Positions 18,430 to 28,014 are shown, numbered from the stretch's first letter. The stretch: DNA of 64,000 nucleotides from CAWIUB01 sp963839995 (GCA_963839995.1 CAWIXH010000012.1:62001-126000), one strand, 5' to 3'. The notes: a model not told the origin generated them from the letters alone. A program made the numbers and translations.

Positions 18430-18870
18430 TCAGCTCTCGAGTGCCGCATCCAGCGTGATCTCGACGCCGGTCAGCGCCTTGCTCACCGGGCAGCCGGCCT
18501 TCGCGCCCTGGGCGGCTTGCGCGAACCCGTCCGCATCCAGGCCGTCGACCTCGCCGCGCACGGTCAGCTTGATGCCGATGAGCCGGAAGCCGCCGGCCGG
18601 GTCCGGCCCCAGCGACACGTCGGCCGTCACGTCGAGCGCCTGCGGCGTTCCGCCCGCCGCAGCTACCAACGCGGACAGCTGCATCGCGTAACACGACGAG
18701 TGCGCCGCGGCGATCAGCTCCTCGGGGCTCGTGAAGCCGCCGGCGTCATCGGCAGCGCGCCTCGGAAAGGACACCTCGTACGTGCCGAGATGCGAGCTGG
18801 ACAGTTCGACCTGCCCGGAGCCTTCCTGCAGGGTCCCGGTCCATGCGGTACGAGCGGTACGAGTGGGCAT
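18430..18870 (-). CDS. OsmC/Ohr-family peroxiredoxin
   Basis: The 146-residue protein has the OsmC fold with both reactive cysteines: SSCYAMQLSAL near residue 60 and AGCPVSKAL near residue 127. It ends IPLD-like (VEITLDAAL). Such enzymes reduce organic hydroperoxides. AAGGAGA 8 bases before ATG 18870 fixes the start; a GTG six bases upstream is too close to that site. The gene converges with the zinc peptidase gene. Confidence 0.9.
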   Translation of the reverse strand: MPTRTARTAWTGTLQEGSGQVELSSSHLGTYEVSFPRRAADDAGGFTSPEELIAAAHSSCYAMQLSALVAAAGGTPQALDVTADVSLGPDPAGGFRLIGIKLTVRGEVDGLDADGFAQAAQGAKAGCPVSKALTGVEITLDAALES

Positions 18871-18975
18871 CGGCACGTCTCCTTACGTTACGGTTCGGTC
18901 AGCTGTCGAGCTAACAGGTAACTGCGATCGGATACTCCCACCGCGTGCTCTGCAGCGCGCGTCATCGTCGCCTCG

Positions 18976-19413
18976 TCACGGCACGACGGTCACGGGCCAG
19001 CGGGCGGCCTTGACCAGGCGCATGGCGATCGAGCCGACCAGCCGCCGCCCGCCGCTGGTCGAGGCGCCGACCACGACCGCGTCCACCCGCAGTTCGTTGG
19101 CTACACGGACGATCTCGTCGAACGGCGAGCCAGTTGTCTCCATGAACGTCGCGTGCAGCCCCAGCTGAGGAGCCACCTCGTCAATCGTCTTGCGGAGCTC
19201 GTCGGCAACAGCGCGATTCATCTGGATGGCCGCTGCGGCCGCCGAAGGGCTGGCCGCCATGAGCGCCGGGATCTGCCCGACGAACAGGCAGATGAGTCGG
19301 GCACCCTGTCGCCTGGCTAGCCCGCTCGCATACGCCCCGGCCCGCAACGACGTCTCCGAGCCGTCAATGGCCACGAGGATCTTTGACGGACCGTCGGTCC
19401 CTAACTCGAACAC
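18976..19413 (-). CDS. Universal stress protein (UspA family)
   Basis: The 145-residue single-domain protein opens with KILVAIDGSETSLRAGAYA, ends VVVGASTSGGRRLVGSIA...ARWPVTVVP, and so keeps the G-x2-G-x9-G-S type loop that binds ATP in this family. Role in stress or dormancy is inferred from the family. The start is GTG at 19413. Confidence 0.88.
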   Translation of the reverse strand: MFELGTDGPSKILVAIDGSETSLRAGAYASGLARRQGARLICLFVGQIPALMAASPSAAAAAIQMNRAVADELRKTIDEVAPQLGLHATFMETTGSPFDEIVRVANELRVDAVVVGASTSGGRRLVGSIAMRLVKAARWPVTVVP

Positions 19414-19458
19414 CGCCGTAGCCCATCACAGCTGCGTGGGTATGCCTAGGGCTGTCAG

Positions 19459-20400
19459 TCAGCCGGTGAGCTCCCGGGGGAACACCACGACGTCGACAAG
19501 TGCGCCATTGCGCCAGACCGTGATCTCCAGCCGGCGGCCGATGGCATCCTCGACCATCAGCCGCTGCAGCCCGGTGCTCGAGGCGATGGACGCGCCGTCA
19601 ACTGCGATCAGCACGTCGCCAACCCGCAGCCCGGCCTGCTCAGCCGGGCTGTTGGAGACGACCTGGGCCACCCGCAGGCCGCTTCGCCGGCCGGTCTTGG
19701 CCGCCAGCGGCGGAGGCAGCGGCGCCTGTGCGCCCGCGATGCCCAGCCACGCGCGACGCACCCGCCCGGACGTCATCAACGTCGAGACGATAGTGCGGGT
19801 CGTCTCGTTGATCGGCACAGCGAGGCCGACGCCAATGCCCGCCACCGCCGTGTTGACGCCGACGACCCTGCCCCGGCTGTCGGCCAACGCGCCGCCGCTG
19901 TTGCCGGGATTGAGGGCGGCGTCGGTCTGGATGACCTCGTCGACGACCCGTCCTGAACGGGTCGGCAGCGAGCGGCCGAGCGCCGAGACGATGCCGGCCG
20001 TCACGCTTCCGGCTAGCCCGAGCGGGTTGCCCAATGCGACCACCAATTGACCGACCCGCAGCTCGGCCGCGTCGCCCAGCACCACCGGCGCCGGCACGGT
20101 ACCGCCGCGGGCGCGCAGCACCGCCAGGTCCGAGAGCGGGTCCCGGCCGATGACGTCGGCGTCCACGTCGGTGCCGTCGTTGAACGCCACCTCGGCTCGG
20201 TCAGCACCTTCGACGACATGCGCGCTGGTCAGCAGGAATCCGTCAGCGGTCAGCACGCTCGCGCTGCCCGCGCCCTGCCCACGACGGCTGCGTACCCGCA
20301 CGCTGGCCACACTGGGCAGCACCGCTTCGGCCACGCTCACCACCGCCGCTGAGTAGGCGTCGAGCGCCTCGCGATCGTCGACCATGTCTTGGAAACCCAC
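19459..20400 (-). CDS. HtrA/DegP-like serine protease with PDZ domain, no signal peptide seen
   Basis: The 313-residue protein has a trypsin-like domain with the catalytic triad visible as His in TSAHVVEGA, Asp in DPLSDLAVL and Ser in NPGNSGGAL. A PDZ domain follows from about residue 220 (LRVAQVVSNSPAEQAGLRVGDVLIAVDG). Unlike most HtrA proteins it has no hydrophobic N-terminal segment, so it may be cytoplasmic or the true start may be missed. It sits beside a second, membrane-anchored homologue. Confidence 0.88.
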   Translation of the reverse strand: MGFQDMVDDREALDAYSAAVVSVAEAVLPSVASVRVRSRRGQGAGSASVLTADGFLLTSAHVVEGADRAEVAFNDGTDVDADVIGRDPLSDLAVLRARGGTVPAPVVLGDAAELRVGQLVVALGNPLGLAGSVTAGIVSALGRSLPTRSGRVVDEVIQTDAALNPGNSGGALADSRGRVVGVNTAVAGIGVGLAVPINETTRTIVSTLMTSGRVRRAWLGIAGAQAPLPPPLAAKTGRRSGLRVAQVVSNSPAEQAGLRVGDVLIAVDGASIASSTGLQRLMVEDAIGRRLEITVWRNGALVDVVVFPRELTG

Positions 20401-20454
20401 CTGCGCCAGCTTGGGTGCCCGATGTTCGCCCAGAGCGCAGCGGGTGGCCGCGCG

Positions 20455-21729
20455 TCAGGCCGCAGGGCCGGCGATCAGGGTGACCGTCGCGCTGTGCGAC
20501 TGACCGGAGCTGTCGGTCCAGCTGATGGACACCGAGTCGCCCACCTTGTGCTGTGCGATCGCCGTCGACAGCGCCGACGCCGAGTCGATGGACGTGCCGT
20601 CGAACGAGGTGATCGTGTCGCCCGCGGCCAGGCCCGCTTGCGCGGCCGGTGAGCCGGACACGACTCCCGCGATCGCCGCACCTGACACCGCGCCGGACGC
20701 ACCGAAGCCGTTGCCTGCCGCGGAGCTGCCCTGCAGCTCGATGCCGAGGAACGCGGTCTGGCCGATGTGCACGGTGCTGCTCGACTGTCCGGACTCGATC
20801 TGGTCGGCGATGCTCAACGCCTTGTCGATCGGGATGGCGTAAGCCTCGGAGCTGAAGCTCCCGCCCGAGGCCGCGCTGTCCATGCCGATCACCTGGTCGC
20901 TGGCGTTGTACAGCGGGCCACCCGAGTCGCCGGCCTGGATGTCGGCGTCAGTCTCGATCATCCCGGTGAGCGTCTCGGCGTTCGCGCCGCTCTCGTCGCT
21001 GGCGGTGATCGTCTGGTCGAGGGCGGTGACCGTGCCTGCGGAGGCACTCGGCGTGCCGCCGGTGCCACCCGCGTTGCCCACGCCGGTAACCTTGTCGCCT
21101 ACCGCGACGTTGGCCGAGTCGGCGGTCTTCACGGTGGTCAGACCCGATGCGCCCTGCAGCTGGATGACCGCGACATCGTCGCTTGCGTCAGTGCCGACCA
21201 CCGTTGCGGTGTAGGTCTTGCCGGTGCTGACGACGGTGACGGAGATCTTGGTTGCCCCACTGACGACGTGGTTGTTGGTGAGGACCTCGCCGTTGGACGT
21301 GAGGATCATCCCGGTTCCCGCGGCCTGCGCGCTCTGGTAGCCGAGCACAGTGTTGATGTCGACCACGCCCACCTGCTGGGCGTCGGTGGCGGAGGTCGAG
21401 GTACCCGACGAACCGGACCCGGACCCGGAGCCGAAGCCGTACCCGTAGCCGTTGCCGTTGCCGTTCGACCCCGAGCTGCCGGTGCCGGCTGAGCCGTTGC
21501 CCTGGTCGGCGGTCGAGACGAGCGGCGACGAGCTGCTGTCGAATGCTCCGAGGGCGGCGCTCAGGCCCAGCGACCCAGCCGTGAGCACAGCGGCACCGGC
21601 GAGACTGAGCCGGATGCGCCGCCGTCGGCGCTGCGCCCGAGCGGCCTGATCTGCGGCGGCCGTCGCCTCGTCGTATCGGGTGTAGGTGGGCGGCGTCCAA
21701 TATTGAGGGCCGTCGTACGGGTTGGTCAT
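20455..21729 (-). CDS. Membrane-anchored trypsin-like protease with PDZ domain
   Basis: The 424-residue protein has a cytoplasmic tail with an RAQRRRRRIRL positive patch, one transmembrane helix (about 42-62) and an exposed low-complexity Gly/Ser/Tyr/Asn linker (about 75-110). A trypsin-like domain follows with His in LTNNHVVSGA, Asp in DASDDVAVIQL and Ser in IQAGDSGGPLYN. A C-terminal PDZ domain (VVSGSPAAQAGLAAGDTITSFDG) completes it. It is probably an envelope quality-control protease. AGGAG six bases before ATG 21729 sets the start. Confidence 0.9.
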   Translation of the reverse strand: MTNPYDGPQYWTPPTYTRYDEATAAADQAARAQRRRRRIRLSLAGAAVLTAGSLGLSAALGAFDSSSSPLVSTADQGNGSAGTGSSGSNGNGNGYGYGFGSGSGSGSSGTSTSATDAQQVGVVDINTVLGYQSAQAAGTGMILTSNGEVLTNNHVVSGATKISVTVVSTGKTYTATVVGTDASDDVAVIQLQGASGLTTVKTADSANVAVGDKVTGVGNAGGTGGTPSASAGTVTALDQTITASDESGANAETLTGMIETDADIQAGDSGGPLYNASDQVIGMDSAASGGSFSSEAYAIPIDKALSIADQIESGQSSSTVHIGQTAFLGIELQGSSAAGNGFGASGAVSGAAIAGVVSGSPAAQAGLAAGDTITSFDGTSIDSASALSTAIAQHKVGDSVSISWTDSSGQSHSATVTLIAGPAA

Positions 21730-22046
21730 GGTGGCTCCTGGCATCTCGCACCGCCTGGTGGCGCTGCGTTCTGGTGGCGCTGCGTTCACGGTCCAGGAGA
21801 CTGCGCCCAGTTCGTCAAAGTCTATGAGCAAGTTGTGCGCTGGCTTTGTATCGCGGCCGGCTCAACGGATGGCGGGATTACGCCATTCGATCAGACCCGA
21901 TTCCACGAGTAGACCACTGAGTTGATCTCCGACGCCATTTGTTGATCTTGTGGTGGTGGTGTGCGGGTTTCGGGCATGCCGCTGGCCCGAGTGGCGCCTC
22001 GGGTAGCGGGTCTCCGGTGACGTCGGGCCTGGAAGGCGGCCGATGA
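21730..22046. other. Intergenic region with a 16-bp tandem duplication and IS1380 flank
   Basis: Upstream of the protease gene, TGGTGGCGCTGCGTTC occurs twice in perfect tandem at 21756-21771 and 21772-21787, within its likely leader or promoter. The remainder to 22046 probably contains the end of the neighbouring IS1380-type element, but I could not find its inverted repeat by eye. No coding region is convincing. Confidence 0.6.
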
Positions 22047-23495
22047 TCAGGCTGCGGTGGGCAGCGCGCGTAGTCGGGCGAGTACTTCGGCGAGCAGGGT
22101 GTATCCCGGTGGTGGGCGCAGGATGGGCTGGCCGGCGTGGTGGACCAGCCGGGCGGGAACGCGGATGATCGCCTGCCGCAGGGTGGCGATCATGGCTTTG
22201 CCGCCGCGGGTGCCCCAGCCGGAAAGGCGGCCGTGTCGGTCGCTGCTGGCGGTGAGTTGGTGCAGCCAGCCGGCGATGCTGGTCGCGAGCAGCGCGGCCC
22301 ACATCCACGCGATGTTGATCTCGGGGTGACCGGAGGGCAGGTGCCGCAACGCTGCGCCGTGCTTGCTGTCGCGGAAGCGGTCCTCGATCTCGGTGCGGTG
22401 CCGGTACCAGTGCTCGACCGCGGCGGCCTTCGCGCCGGTGGAGCAGTCCAGGTCGGTGAGGATGAAGCTGTAGCCGTAGGCGGCGTCGCTGAGCCCGTCC
22501 AGGGCCAGTTGCAACTGGTCTTTGGGGATCGTGCGCCGCCGTCGTGCCCGCGGGTCGGTGGAGATGTCGGCGGCGTCGATACGGACTCGACGGATCAGCA
22601 TCCGGGTGCCCTCAGGCCAGCCGGCTGGCGCGTAGTCGGACACCGCGACCTGCGCGCCTTCCATGTCGACCGCGTCGGTCCAGTCGTCCTCGCCGATCTC
22701 GGCCAGCGCCCGCCACACCGCCGGGATACGTTTGGCACCGATCGCGAACGAGACGTGCAGTTCGCGGGCGGTGCGGGCCAGGTCCCCGGCGAAGTAGCCG
22801 CCATCGGCGCGCATCGACACCGGCCCGGTACGCACCGACGCGGGCAGCGCGGCATACGCGCGGCGCAGCAGCGCCGAGGCGCCCGAACGCGGGTCCTGAT
22901 CTCCGGCGAGCAGGTCCGCGGCCAGCACCGTGCCGGTCTCGGCCCACGCCGCCACGTGCGGACGCCCGCACCGCTGCCCCTGATAGTTGTAGGCCACGCC
23001 ACGTTTCTTACGCCCGTAGACCTCCACGTCGGTCGCGTCCTGATCGATCGTCGCGCCCGCGGACAGCACCCGCCGCCGCGACCCGGGCAACAGGCCGAGC
23101 ATCCGCTGGTGCACCGCCCCGATTCCGGCCTCCACCGCTCGCCACTGCCCGTCGTCGACCCGCCGCGCCAGCCCACACGCAGTACTGGCCGCCAACCCCG
23201 GCACCGCAGCGAGCGCCTGCCCGGCCGTGTCGGTACGTACCCGGTCCAGGCCGACCAGGAAGTCCTGCCCGGCCAGCTGCGCCGTGGCCATCCCGACCAG
23301 CAGACCCCCGACCCCGTGACCCCGCGCCCGCGTCTTGATCGGGCCGGTCGCCGCGTCGATCGACTCGACGATCCGGAGCCGGTCGACCAGCTCGCGCACC
23401 ACCGCCAGACCCGCGACCGGCGTCAACGACGGGTCCGGCGCGCCGATCCGCACCCGCTTCCAGCGCTGCTTCGCATCGCGTATCTTGGTCACCAC
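22047..23495 (-). CDS. IS1380-family transposase
   Basis: The 482-residue protein is a DDE transposase of the IS1380 family. It shows LVDRLRIVESIDAAT near the N-terminus, the first Asp in SAGATIDQDATDVEVYG, YNYQGQRCGRPHVAAWAETG, the second in VSMRADGGYFAGDL, and the last acidic residue in YRHRTEIEDRFRDSKHG. A typical C-terminal tail follows (WLHQLTA, then IIRVPARLVHHAGQ). The frame is complete. It sits between a protease gene and an acetyltransferase remnant and does not break either one. Its terminal repeats were not resolved. Confidence 0.88.
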   Translation of the reverse strand: MVTKIRDAKQRWKRVRIGAPDPSLTPVAGLAVVRELVDRLRIVESIDAATGPIKTRARGHGVGGLLVGMATAQLAGQDFLVGLDRVRTDTAGQALAAVPGLAASTACGLARRVDDGQWRAVEAGIGAVHQRMLGLLPGSRRRVLSAGATIDQDATDVEVYGRKKRGVAYNYQGQRCGRPHVAAWAETGTVLAADLLAGDQDPRSGASALLRRAYAALPASVRTGPVSMRADGGYFAGDLARTARELHVSFAIGAKRIPAVWRALAEIGEDDWTDAVDMEGAQVAVSDYAPAGWPEGTRMLIRRVRIDAADISTDPRARRRRTIPKDQLQLALDGLSDAAYGYSFILTDLDCSTGAKAAAVEHWYRHRTEIEDRFRDSKHGAALRHLPSGHPEINIAWMWAALLATSIAGWLHQLTASSDRHGRLSGWGTRGGKAMIATLRQAIIRVPARLVHHAGQPILRPPPGYTLLAEVLARLRALPTAA

Positions 23496-23594
23496 GAAGG
23501 TGCCTCCCTGCTCGGTGAATCCTCGGTCTTAGCAACCCGGATTCTCCTTGCAGGGCAGGCACTTTCTGCATATCACACGCCGACGATCACCGAC

Positions 23595-24063
23595 TTACTC
23601 GTGGATACGGGTCAGAATGGTGTCCCGCCAGACGCCTCGATGGCGGCCGATCCGCTCGCGGACGCCCACCAGCCGGAAGCCGGCTCGCTGGTGCAGCGCC
23701 CAGCTGGTGATGTTCTCGGGGAAGATGCTGCCTTGGACGGTCCAGACGCCGGCCGCTGTGCAGTTGTCGAGCAGCGCCTTGAGCAGGGCTCGGCCCACGC
23801 CGTGTCCACGAGAGGCGAGCGCCACGAAGACCGAATGCTCGACAACGCCGCGGTACGCGGTGCGTGGCGAGGCGGCGCGACAGGCGACCCAGCCGACGGC
23901 CGTCCCGTCGACCATCGCGACGTACCGCAGGTCCGGTCGCCGGTCGGCGTCGAAATCCGACCAGCTCGGGGCGGTGGTCTCGAACGATGCGTCGCCGTCG
24001 TCCAAACCTGCCTGGCGACTACGGCCTCACGTGTGCCGCGGTCAGCGGCTCGATCCTGATCAT
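23595..24063 (-). pseudogene. GNAT acetyltransferase (phosphinothricin acetyltransferase-like), frameshifted near 5' end
   Basis: The main part is a GNAT domain with the acetyl-CoA loop VALASRGHGVGRALLKALLD and the family pair NITSWALHQRAGFRLVGV. The expected N-terminus, MIRIEPLTAAHV, is encoded from ATG 24063 in a different frame and meets a stop at its residue 15. The domain proper becomes readable from about 24005 (TTG) at GLDDGDASFE. Relatives carry roughly seven residues between these blocks, so small deletions probably broke the gene. ATG 24063 overlaps the stop of the MFS gene (ATGA), showing a former operon. Translation from the TTG cannot be excluded. Confidence 0.6.
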
Positions 24064-24550
24064 CTTGTGTTCACCGCGACCTCGTCGTCGACGTAGCGCG
24101 GCCGACTGGCCCGCAGCCCGGCGATCAGGCAGACGGCCAGTGCGACGAAGAGGAGCGCGAACATCCCCGTCCACTCGTGGGACTTCCCGACGGTCAGCCC
24201 GACCAGCAGCGGACCGCTGCCCGCGAGGAGGTAGCCGATGCCCTGGGCGAAGGCCGCCAGCGCGGCGGTCGCCCGGGCCGCCCGGGTGCGCAGCCCGAAC
24301 ATGGTGAGCGACAGCGGGAACAGCCCCGCCCCGGCGCCGGCGAGCAGCATCCACAGCCACGCGCCGCTGACCGGCGCGAGCGCCAGGCCGAGATACGCCC
24401 CGACGTAGCAGCAGACCAGGACGATCACGAGCCGCCGCTGGCCGTGTGGTGCGAGCGTCGGCATGATCATCGAGGCGGGGATCGACAGGGTCGAGTAGAA
24501 CGCGACGAGCAGTCCGGCGTGTGCCGCGCTGATCCCGTGATCACCTAGAT

Positions 24551-26273
24551 ACTTCGACCTGAAAAAGTCGGCGCGGATCTCATCGACTGGGTCAGCCGAA
24601 ACCGGCTCGACTCCGTCCGGCTACTGATCAGATCTCCTTGTTTTGTAGGGGATTCGGCTCGGCGTGCCGTCGGGTTGGAGGTCTAGTCTTGCGGGATCAT
24701 GGTCTCGGCGGTGGTCGGGTCGAGCCGGGAGTGCGGATGCTGCGGACGCGGGCGGAGCAGGTCAGCTTGTGGGAGGCGGTGCTGCCTGAGCAGGTGCGGC
24801 GACTGCCGGAGGAGCTGGCACGGGTGGATCGCCTGCTCGATGACCCGGCGTTCTTTGCGCCGTTCGTGGCGTTCTTCGACCCACGAGTGGGCCGGCCGTC
24901 TACGCCGATGGAGACCTACCTGCGGATGATGTTCTTGAAGTTCCGGTATCGGCTGGGCTTCGAGTCGCTGTGCCGGGAGGTGACCGACTCGATCACGTGG
25001 CGGCGGTTCTGCCGGATCCCGCTGGATGGGTCGGTGCCGCACCCGACGACATTGATGAAGCTGACGACGCGCTGCGGCACGGCCGCAGTGGATGGGCTGA
25101 ATGAAGCGCTGCTGGCGAAGGCGGCCGAGGCGAAGCTGCTGCGCACCACGCGGCTGCGCGCGGACACGACGGTGGTGCCGGCGAACGTCGCCTACCCGAC
25201 CGATTCGGGGTTGTTGGCCAAGGCGGTGCGGCGGATCGCGGCGACCGGCCGGCGGATCCAGGCCGCTGGTGGCGCGACGCGCACCAAGGTCCGGGACCGG
25301 TCCCGGGTGGCCGGCAAACGGGCGCACGGGATCGCGGCGAAGCTGCGCCTGCGCGCCGCGGCGGGGCGTGACGAGGCGCAGGCCACGGTGCGGCGGATCA
25401 CCGGGGAACTGGCCGGGCTGGCCGAGAAGGCCGCCCGCGACGCCGAGCGGCTGCTCAGCAACGCCCGCCGGGCGCTGCGCGGTGCCCAGCTCAAGGCCGA
25501 ACGGCTTGCGGCAGTGGGGGTGCGTGACGCGGCGGCGGGCCGGCGCCGCGGACGACTGCGGCGGGCGGTGAATGACCTGGTCGAGCTGCTGGAAGCGACC
25601 CTGCGCATCGCCGCGCAGACCCGGCAACGCGTCGCCGGCACAACACCGGACGGGGCGACACGGCGGGTCAGCCTGCACGACCCGGACGCCCGCCCGATCG
25701 CCAAGGGCCGCCTCGGCAAGCCGGTCGAGTTCGGGTACAAGGGCCAGGTCGTGGACAACGACGACGGCGTCGTGCTCGACCACACCGTCGAGCCTGGCAA
25801 CCCCGCCGACGCGCCGCAGCTCGCCCCCGCCGTCGGACGCGTCATCCGTCGTACGAACCGCCGCCCCCGCACGGTAACCGCGGATCGCGGCTACGGAGAG
25901 AAGAAGGTCGACGACGACCTGCACGCGCAAGGCGTGCGCACCGTCGTCATCCCCCGCAAAGGCAGACCCGGCACGGCCCGCCAGGCCGAGGAACGCAGGC
26001 CCGCGTTCCGGCGGACCGTGAAATGGCGAACCGGCAGCGAAGGCCGGATCAGCAGCCTCAAACGCGGGTACGGATGGGACCGCACCCGCCTCGACGGCAC
26101 CCAGGGAGCCCGGATCTGGGCCGGCCACGGGGTCTTGACCCACAACCTGGTCAAGATCGGCAACCTCGCCAGCTGAAACCACCCACCGGCGACGATCAAC
26201 ACCATCCGACCCACCCGCCGGCCAGCCGCCCGACGACCACACTCACCGACGCCCGACTTTTTCAGGTCGAAGT
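24551..26273 (+). mobile_element. Insertion sequence, copy 2 (inverted relative to copy 1)
   Basis: The element is 1723 bp, the same length as copy 1, with the same terminal repeats (ACTTCGACCTGAAAAAGTCG...) and AGAT duplicated at 24547-24550 and 26274-26277, readable also as TAGATA. Both copies sit in a TAGNTA-type site. The two elements differ at three bases I could identify, so they spread recently. Because each copy has matching flanks on both sides, the 16.3 kb between them has not been inverted by recombination since insertion. Confidence 0.92.
24737..26176 (+). CDS. IS transposase (DUF772 + DDE), copy 2
   Basis: This is the same 479-residue protein as in copy 1 apart from Met instead of Leu in the METYLR motif region. 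Domains and catalytic residues are intact (DTTVVPANVAYPTDS, TADRGYGEKK, GSEGRISSLKRGYG). Its promoter would have to lie in the first 180 bases of the element. Transcription from the element runs opposite to the MFS gene it disrupts. Confidence 0.9.
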   Translation: MLRTRAEQVSLWEAVLPEQVRRLPEELARVDRLLDDPAFFAPFVAFFDPRVGRPSTPMETYLRMMFLKFRYRLGFESLCREVTDSITWRRFCRIPLDGSVPHPTTLMKLTTRCGTAAVDGLNEALLAKAAEAKLLRTTRLRADTTVVPANVAYPTDSGLLAKAVRRIAATGRRIQAAGGATRTKVRDRSRVAGKRAHGIAAKLRLRAAAGRDEAQATVRRITGELAGLAEKAARDAERLLSNARRALRGAQLKAERLAAVGVRDAAAGRRRGRLRRAVNDLVELLEATLRIAAQTRQRVAGTTPDGATRRVSLHDPDARPIAKGRLGKPVEFGYKGQVVDNDDGVVLDHTVEPGNPADAPQLAPAVGRVIRRTNRRPRTVTADRGYGEKKVDDDLHAQGVRTVVIPRKGRPGTARQAEERRPAFRRTVKWRTGSEGRISSLKRGYGWDRTRLDGTQGARIWAGHGVLTHNLVKIGNLAS

Positions 26274-26988
26274 AGATAGGTGGGGAACCAGCCGAACGCG
26301 ATGTAGGCCTGCAGCGACTGGGTCGCGAACAACAAGGTCAGCGCCCACGCAGTTGGGCTGCGCAGCAAGCGCCTCAATGGCAGCTGTGGCGGGGTGTCCT
26401 CCTCCGGCCGGTCGTCACGCAGCGTCGGCAGCCACGGCAAGACCGCGACCATACTCAATGCGGCCCACGAGCCGAGCCCGAGCCGCCAGCCGTCGTGACC
26501 GCCCAGATCGCTGATCGGCACCGTGAGGCCGACCGCGGCCGTCATCCCGACCGACATAGCGGTGGTGTACACCGCGGTCATCCGGCCGATCTGGTCGGGG
26601 AAGTGCCGCTTGACCAGGCTTGGCATGAGCACGTTGCTGATCGCCCCGCCGGTGAGCGCCAGCACGCTGAACAGCAGGAAGAGCCCGATGGATCCGGCAA
26701 GCGCGCGGGCCACCAGCCCCACCGTCATCAAGCACATACAGCCGACCAGCAGCAGGTGCTCGCCGTAGCGGTGCGACAGCCGCGGCGCGGTCGTCCCGAT
26801 GATCGCGAAGCAGACCACCGGCAGCGTTGTCACGATTCCGGCGACGCCGCTGCTGACGCCGAGGCCAGCTTCCAGGTCGCTGAGGATCGGCCCGACGCTC
26901 GTCACGGCAGTGCGCATGGACAGCCCGGTCAGCAGCATCGCGCCGACGATCAGCCAGTGTGACGGTCCGGGTCGGACGGCGGCTGTGG

Positions 26989-28014
26989 TCAGGACGTGCT
27001 GCTCGTCCGCCACAGGTCGATGCCCCCCTCGACGGCGTGCCGATCGATCTCGGCCAGCTCGTCGGCGGTGAAGTCGAGGTGGTCCAGAGCGCCGAGGCTG
27101 TCGTCCAGCTGCTCGACGCTGCTGGCCCCGACGAGCACCGACGTCACCCGCTCGTCCCGCAGACACCACGCCAGGGCAAGCTGCGCCAGGGACTGGCCGC
27201 GTGCCTTGGCGATGTCGTTGAGTGCCCGGATGTGTGCGACGTTCTGCTCGGTCAGCAGATCGCGGGTGAGTGTCGAGTTCTCGGCCATCCGCGAGTCGGC
27301 GGGGATCCCGTCGAGGTACTTGTCCGTCAGCATTCCTTGCGCCAGCGGAGAGAACGCGATGCACCCGGCGCCGAGCTCGGCCAGGGTGTCGAGCAGGCCA
27401 CCTTCGATCCATCGGTTCAGCAGCGAGTACGACGGCTGGTGGATCAGCAGCGGCGTGCCGAGCTCGCGCAGGATCGCGGCCGCCTCAGCCGTGCGGTCGG
27501 CCGAATAGGACGAGATGCCTGCATACAGCGTCTTGCCCTGGCGCACCGCCGCGTCCAGCGCGCCCATGGTCTCTTCCAGCGGCGTGTCGGGGTCGAAGCG
27601 GTGGGAGTAGAAGACGTCGACGTAGTCCAGGCCCATGCGCTGCAGCGACTGGTCGAGGCTGGCGAGCAGGTACTTACGTGATCCCAGGTCGCCGTACGGC
27701 CCGGGCCACATATCCCAGCCGGCCTTGGTGGAGATGAACAGCTCGTCGCGGTACGGCGCGAAATCCTGGCGCAGGATCCGCCCGAAGTTCATCTCAGCCG
27801 ACCCGTACGGCGGGCCGTAGTTGTTGGCCAGGTCCATGTGGGTGACGCCGCGATCGAACGCGTGGCGCAGGATAGCCCGCTGCGTGTCGAGCGGCCGGTC
27901 GTGCCCGAAGTTGTGCCACAGCCCCAACGAGATGAGCGGGAGCCGCACGCCGCTGCGCCCGCTCCGCCGGTAGGTCATCGAGTCGTATCGCTCGTGCGCG
28001 GCAAGATAGCTCAC
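26989..28014 (-). CDS. Aldo-keto reductase (YghZ/L-glyceraldehyde-3-phosphate reductase type)
   Basis: The 341-residue TIM-barrel NADPH-dependent reductase matches E. coli YghZ closely in length and motifs: LSLGLWHNFGHD-like start (ISLGLWHNFGHDRPL), catalytic Asp-Tyr in MDLANNYGPPYGSAE, Lys in FISTKAGWDMWPGPYGD, and His in YVDVFYSHRFDPDTP. The NADP-binding end is VTSVLVGASSVEQLDDSLGAL. YghZ detoxifies methylglyoxal and reduces L-glyceraldehyde 3-phosphate. GTG 28014 aligns with the family start (YLAAHERYDSMTYRR). It heads the former operon with the MFS and acetyltransferase remnants. Confidence 0.9.
   Translation of the reverse strand: MSYLAAHERYDSMTYRRSGRSGVRLPLISLGLWHNFGHDRPLDTQRAILRHAFDRGVTHMDLANNYGPPYGSAEMNFGRILRQDFAPYRDELFISTKAGWDMWPGPYGDLGSRKYLLASLDQSLQRMGLDYVDVFYSHRFDPDTPLEETMGALDAAVRQGKTLYAGISSYSADRTAEAAAILRELGTPLLIHQPSYSLLNRWIEGGLLDTLAELGAGCIAFSPLAQGMLTDKYLDGIPADSRMAENSTLTRDLLTEQNVAHIRALNDIAKARGQSLAQLALAWCLRDERVTSVLVGASSVEQLDDSLGALDHLDFTADELAEIDRHAVEGGIDLWRTSSTS

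Larger units (their letters stand above)
24060..27013 (-). pseudogene. CynX/NimT-type MFS transporter, interrupted by IS copy 2
   Basis: The gene encodes a 12-helix MFS permease of the CynX/NimT kind. The N-terminal part (27013 to 26274) has the first eight or so helices, starting LIVGAMLLTGLSMRTAVTSVGPIL. The last part (24550 to 24060) continues GDHGISAAHAGLLVAFYSTLSIPASM and ends near NTR. Removing the IS and one copy of its target duplication restores ...WFPTYLGDHGISAAH... in frame. The start GTG at 27013 is preceded by a GGGGGG-rich ribosome site 9 bases away and overlaps the aldo-keto reductase gene by 25 bases, indicating an operon. As it stands the protein is truncated after FPTYL. Confidence 0.88.

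Noticed and set aside
6517..26273. The two inverted IS copies as the ends of a composite transposon
   Set aside because: Each copy has its own matching target duplication and interrupts a different gene, so they inserted independently.
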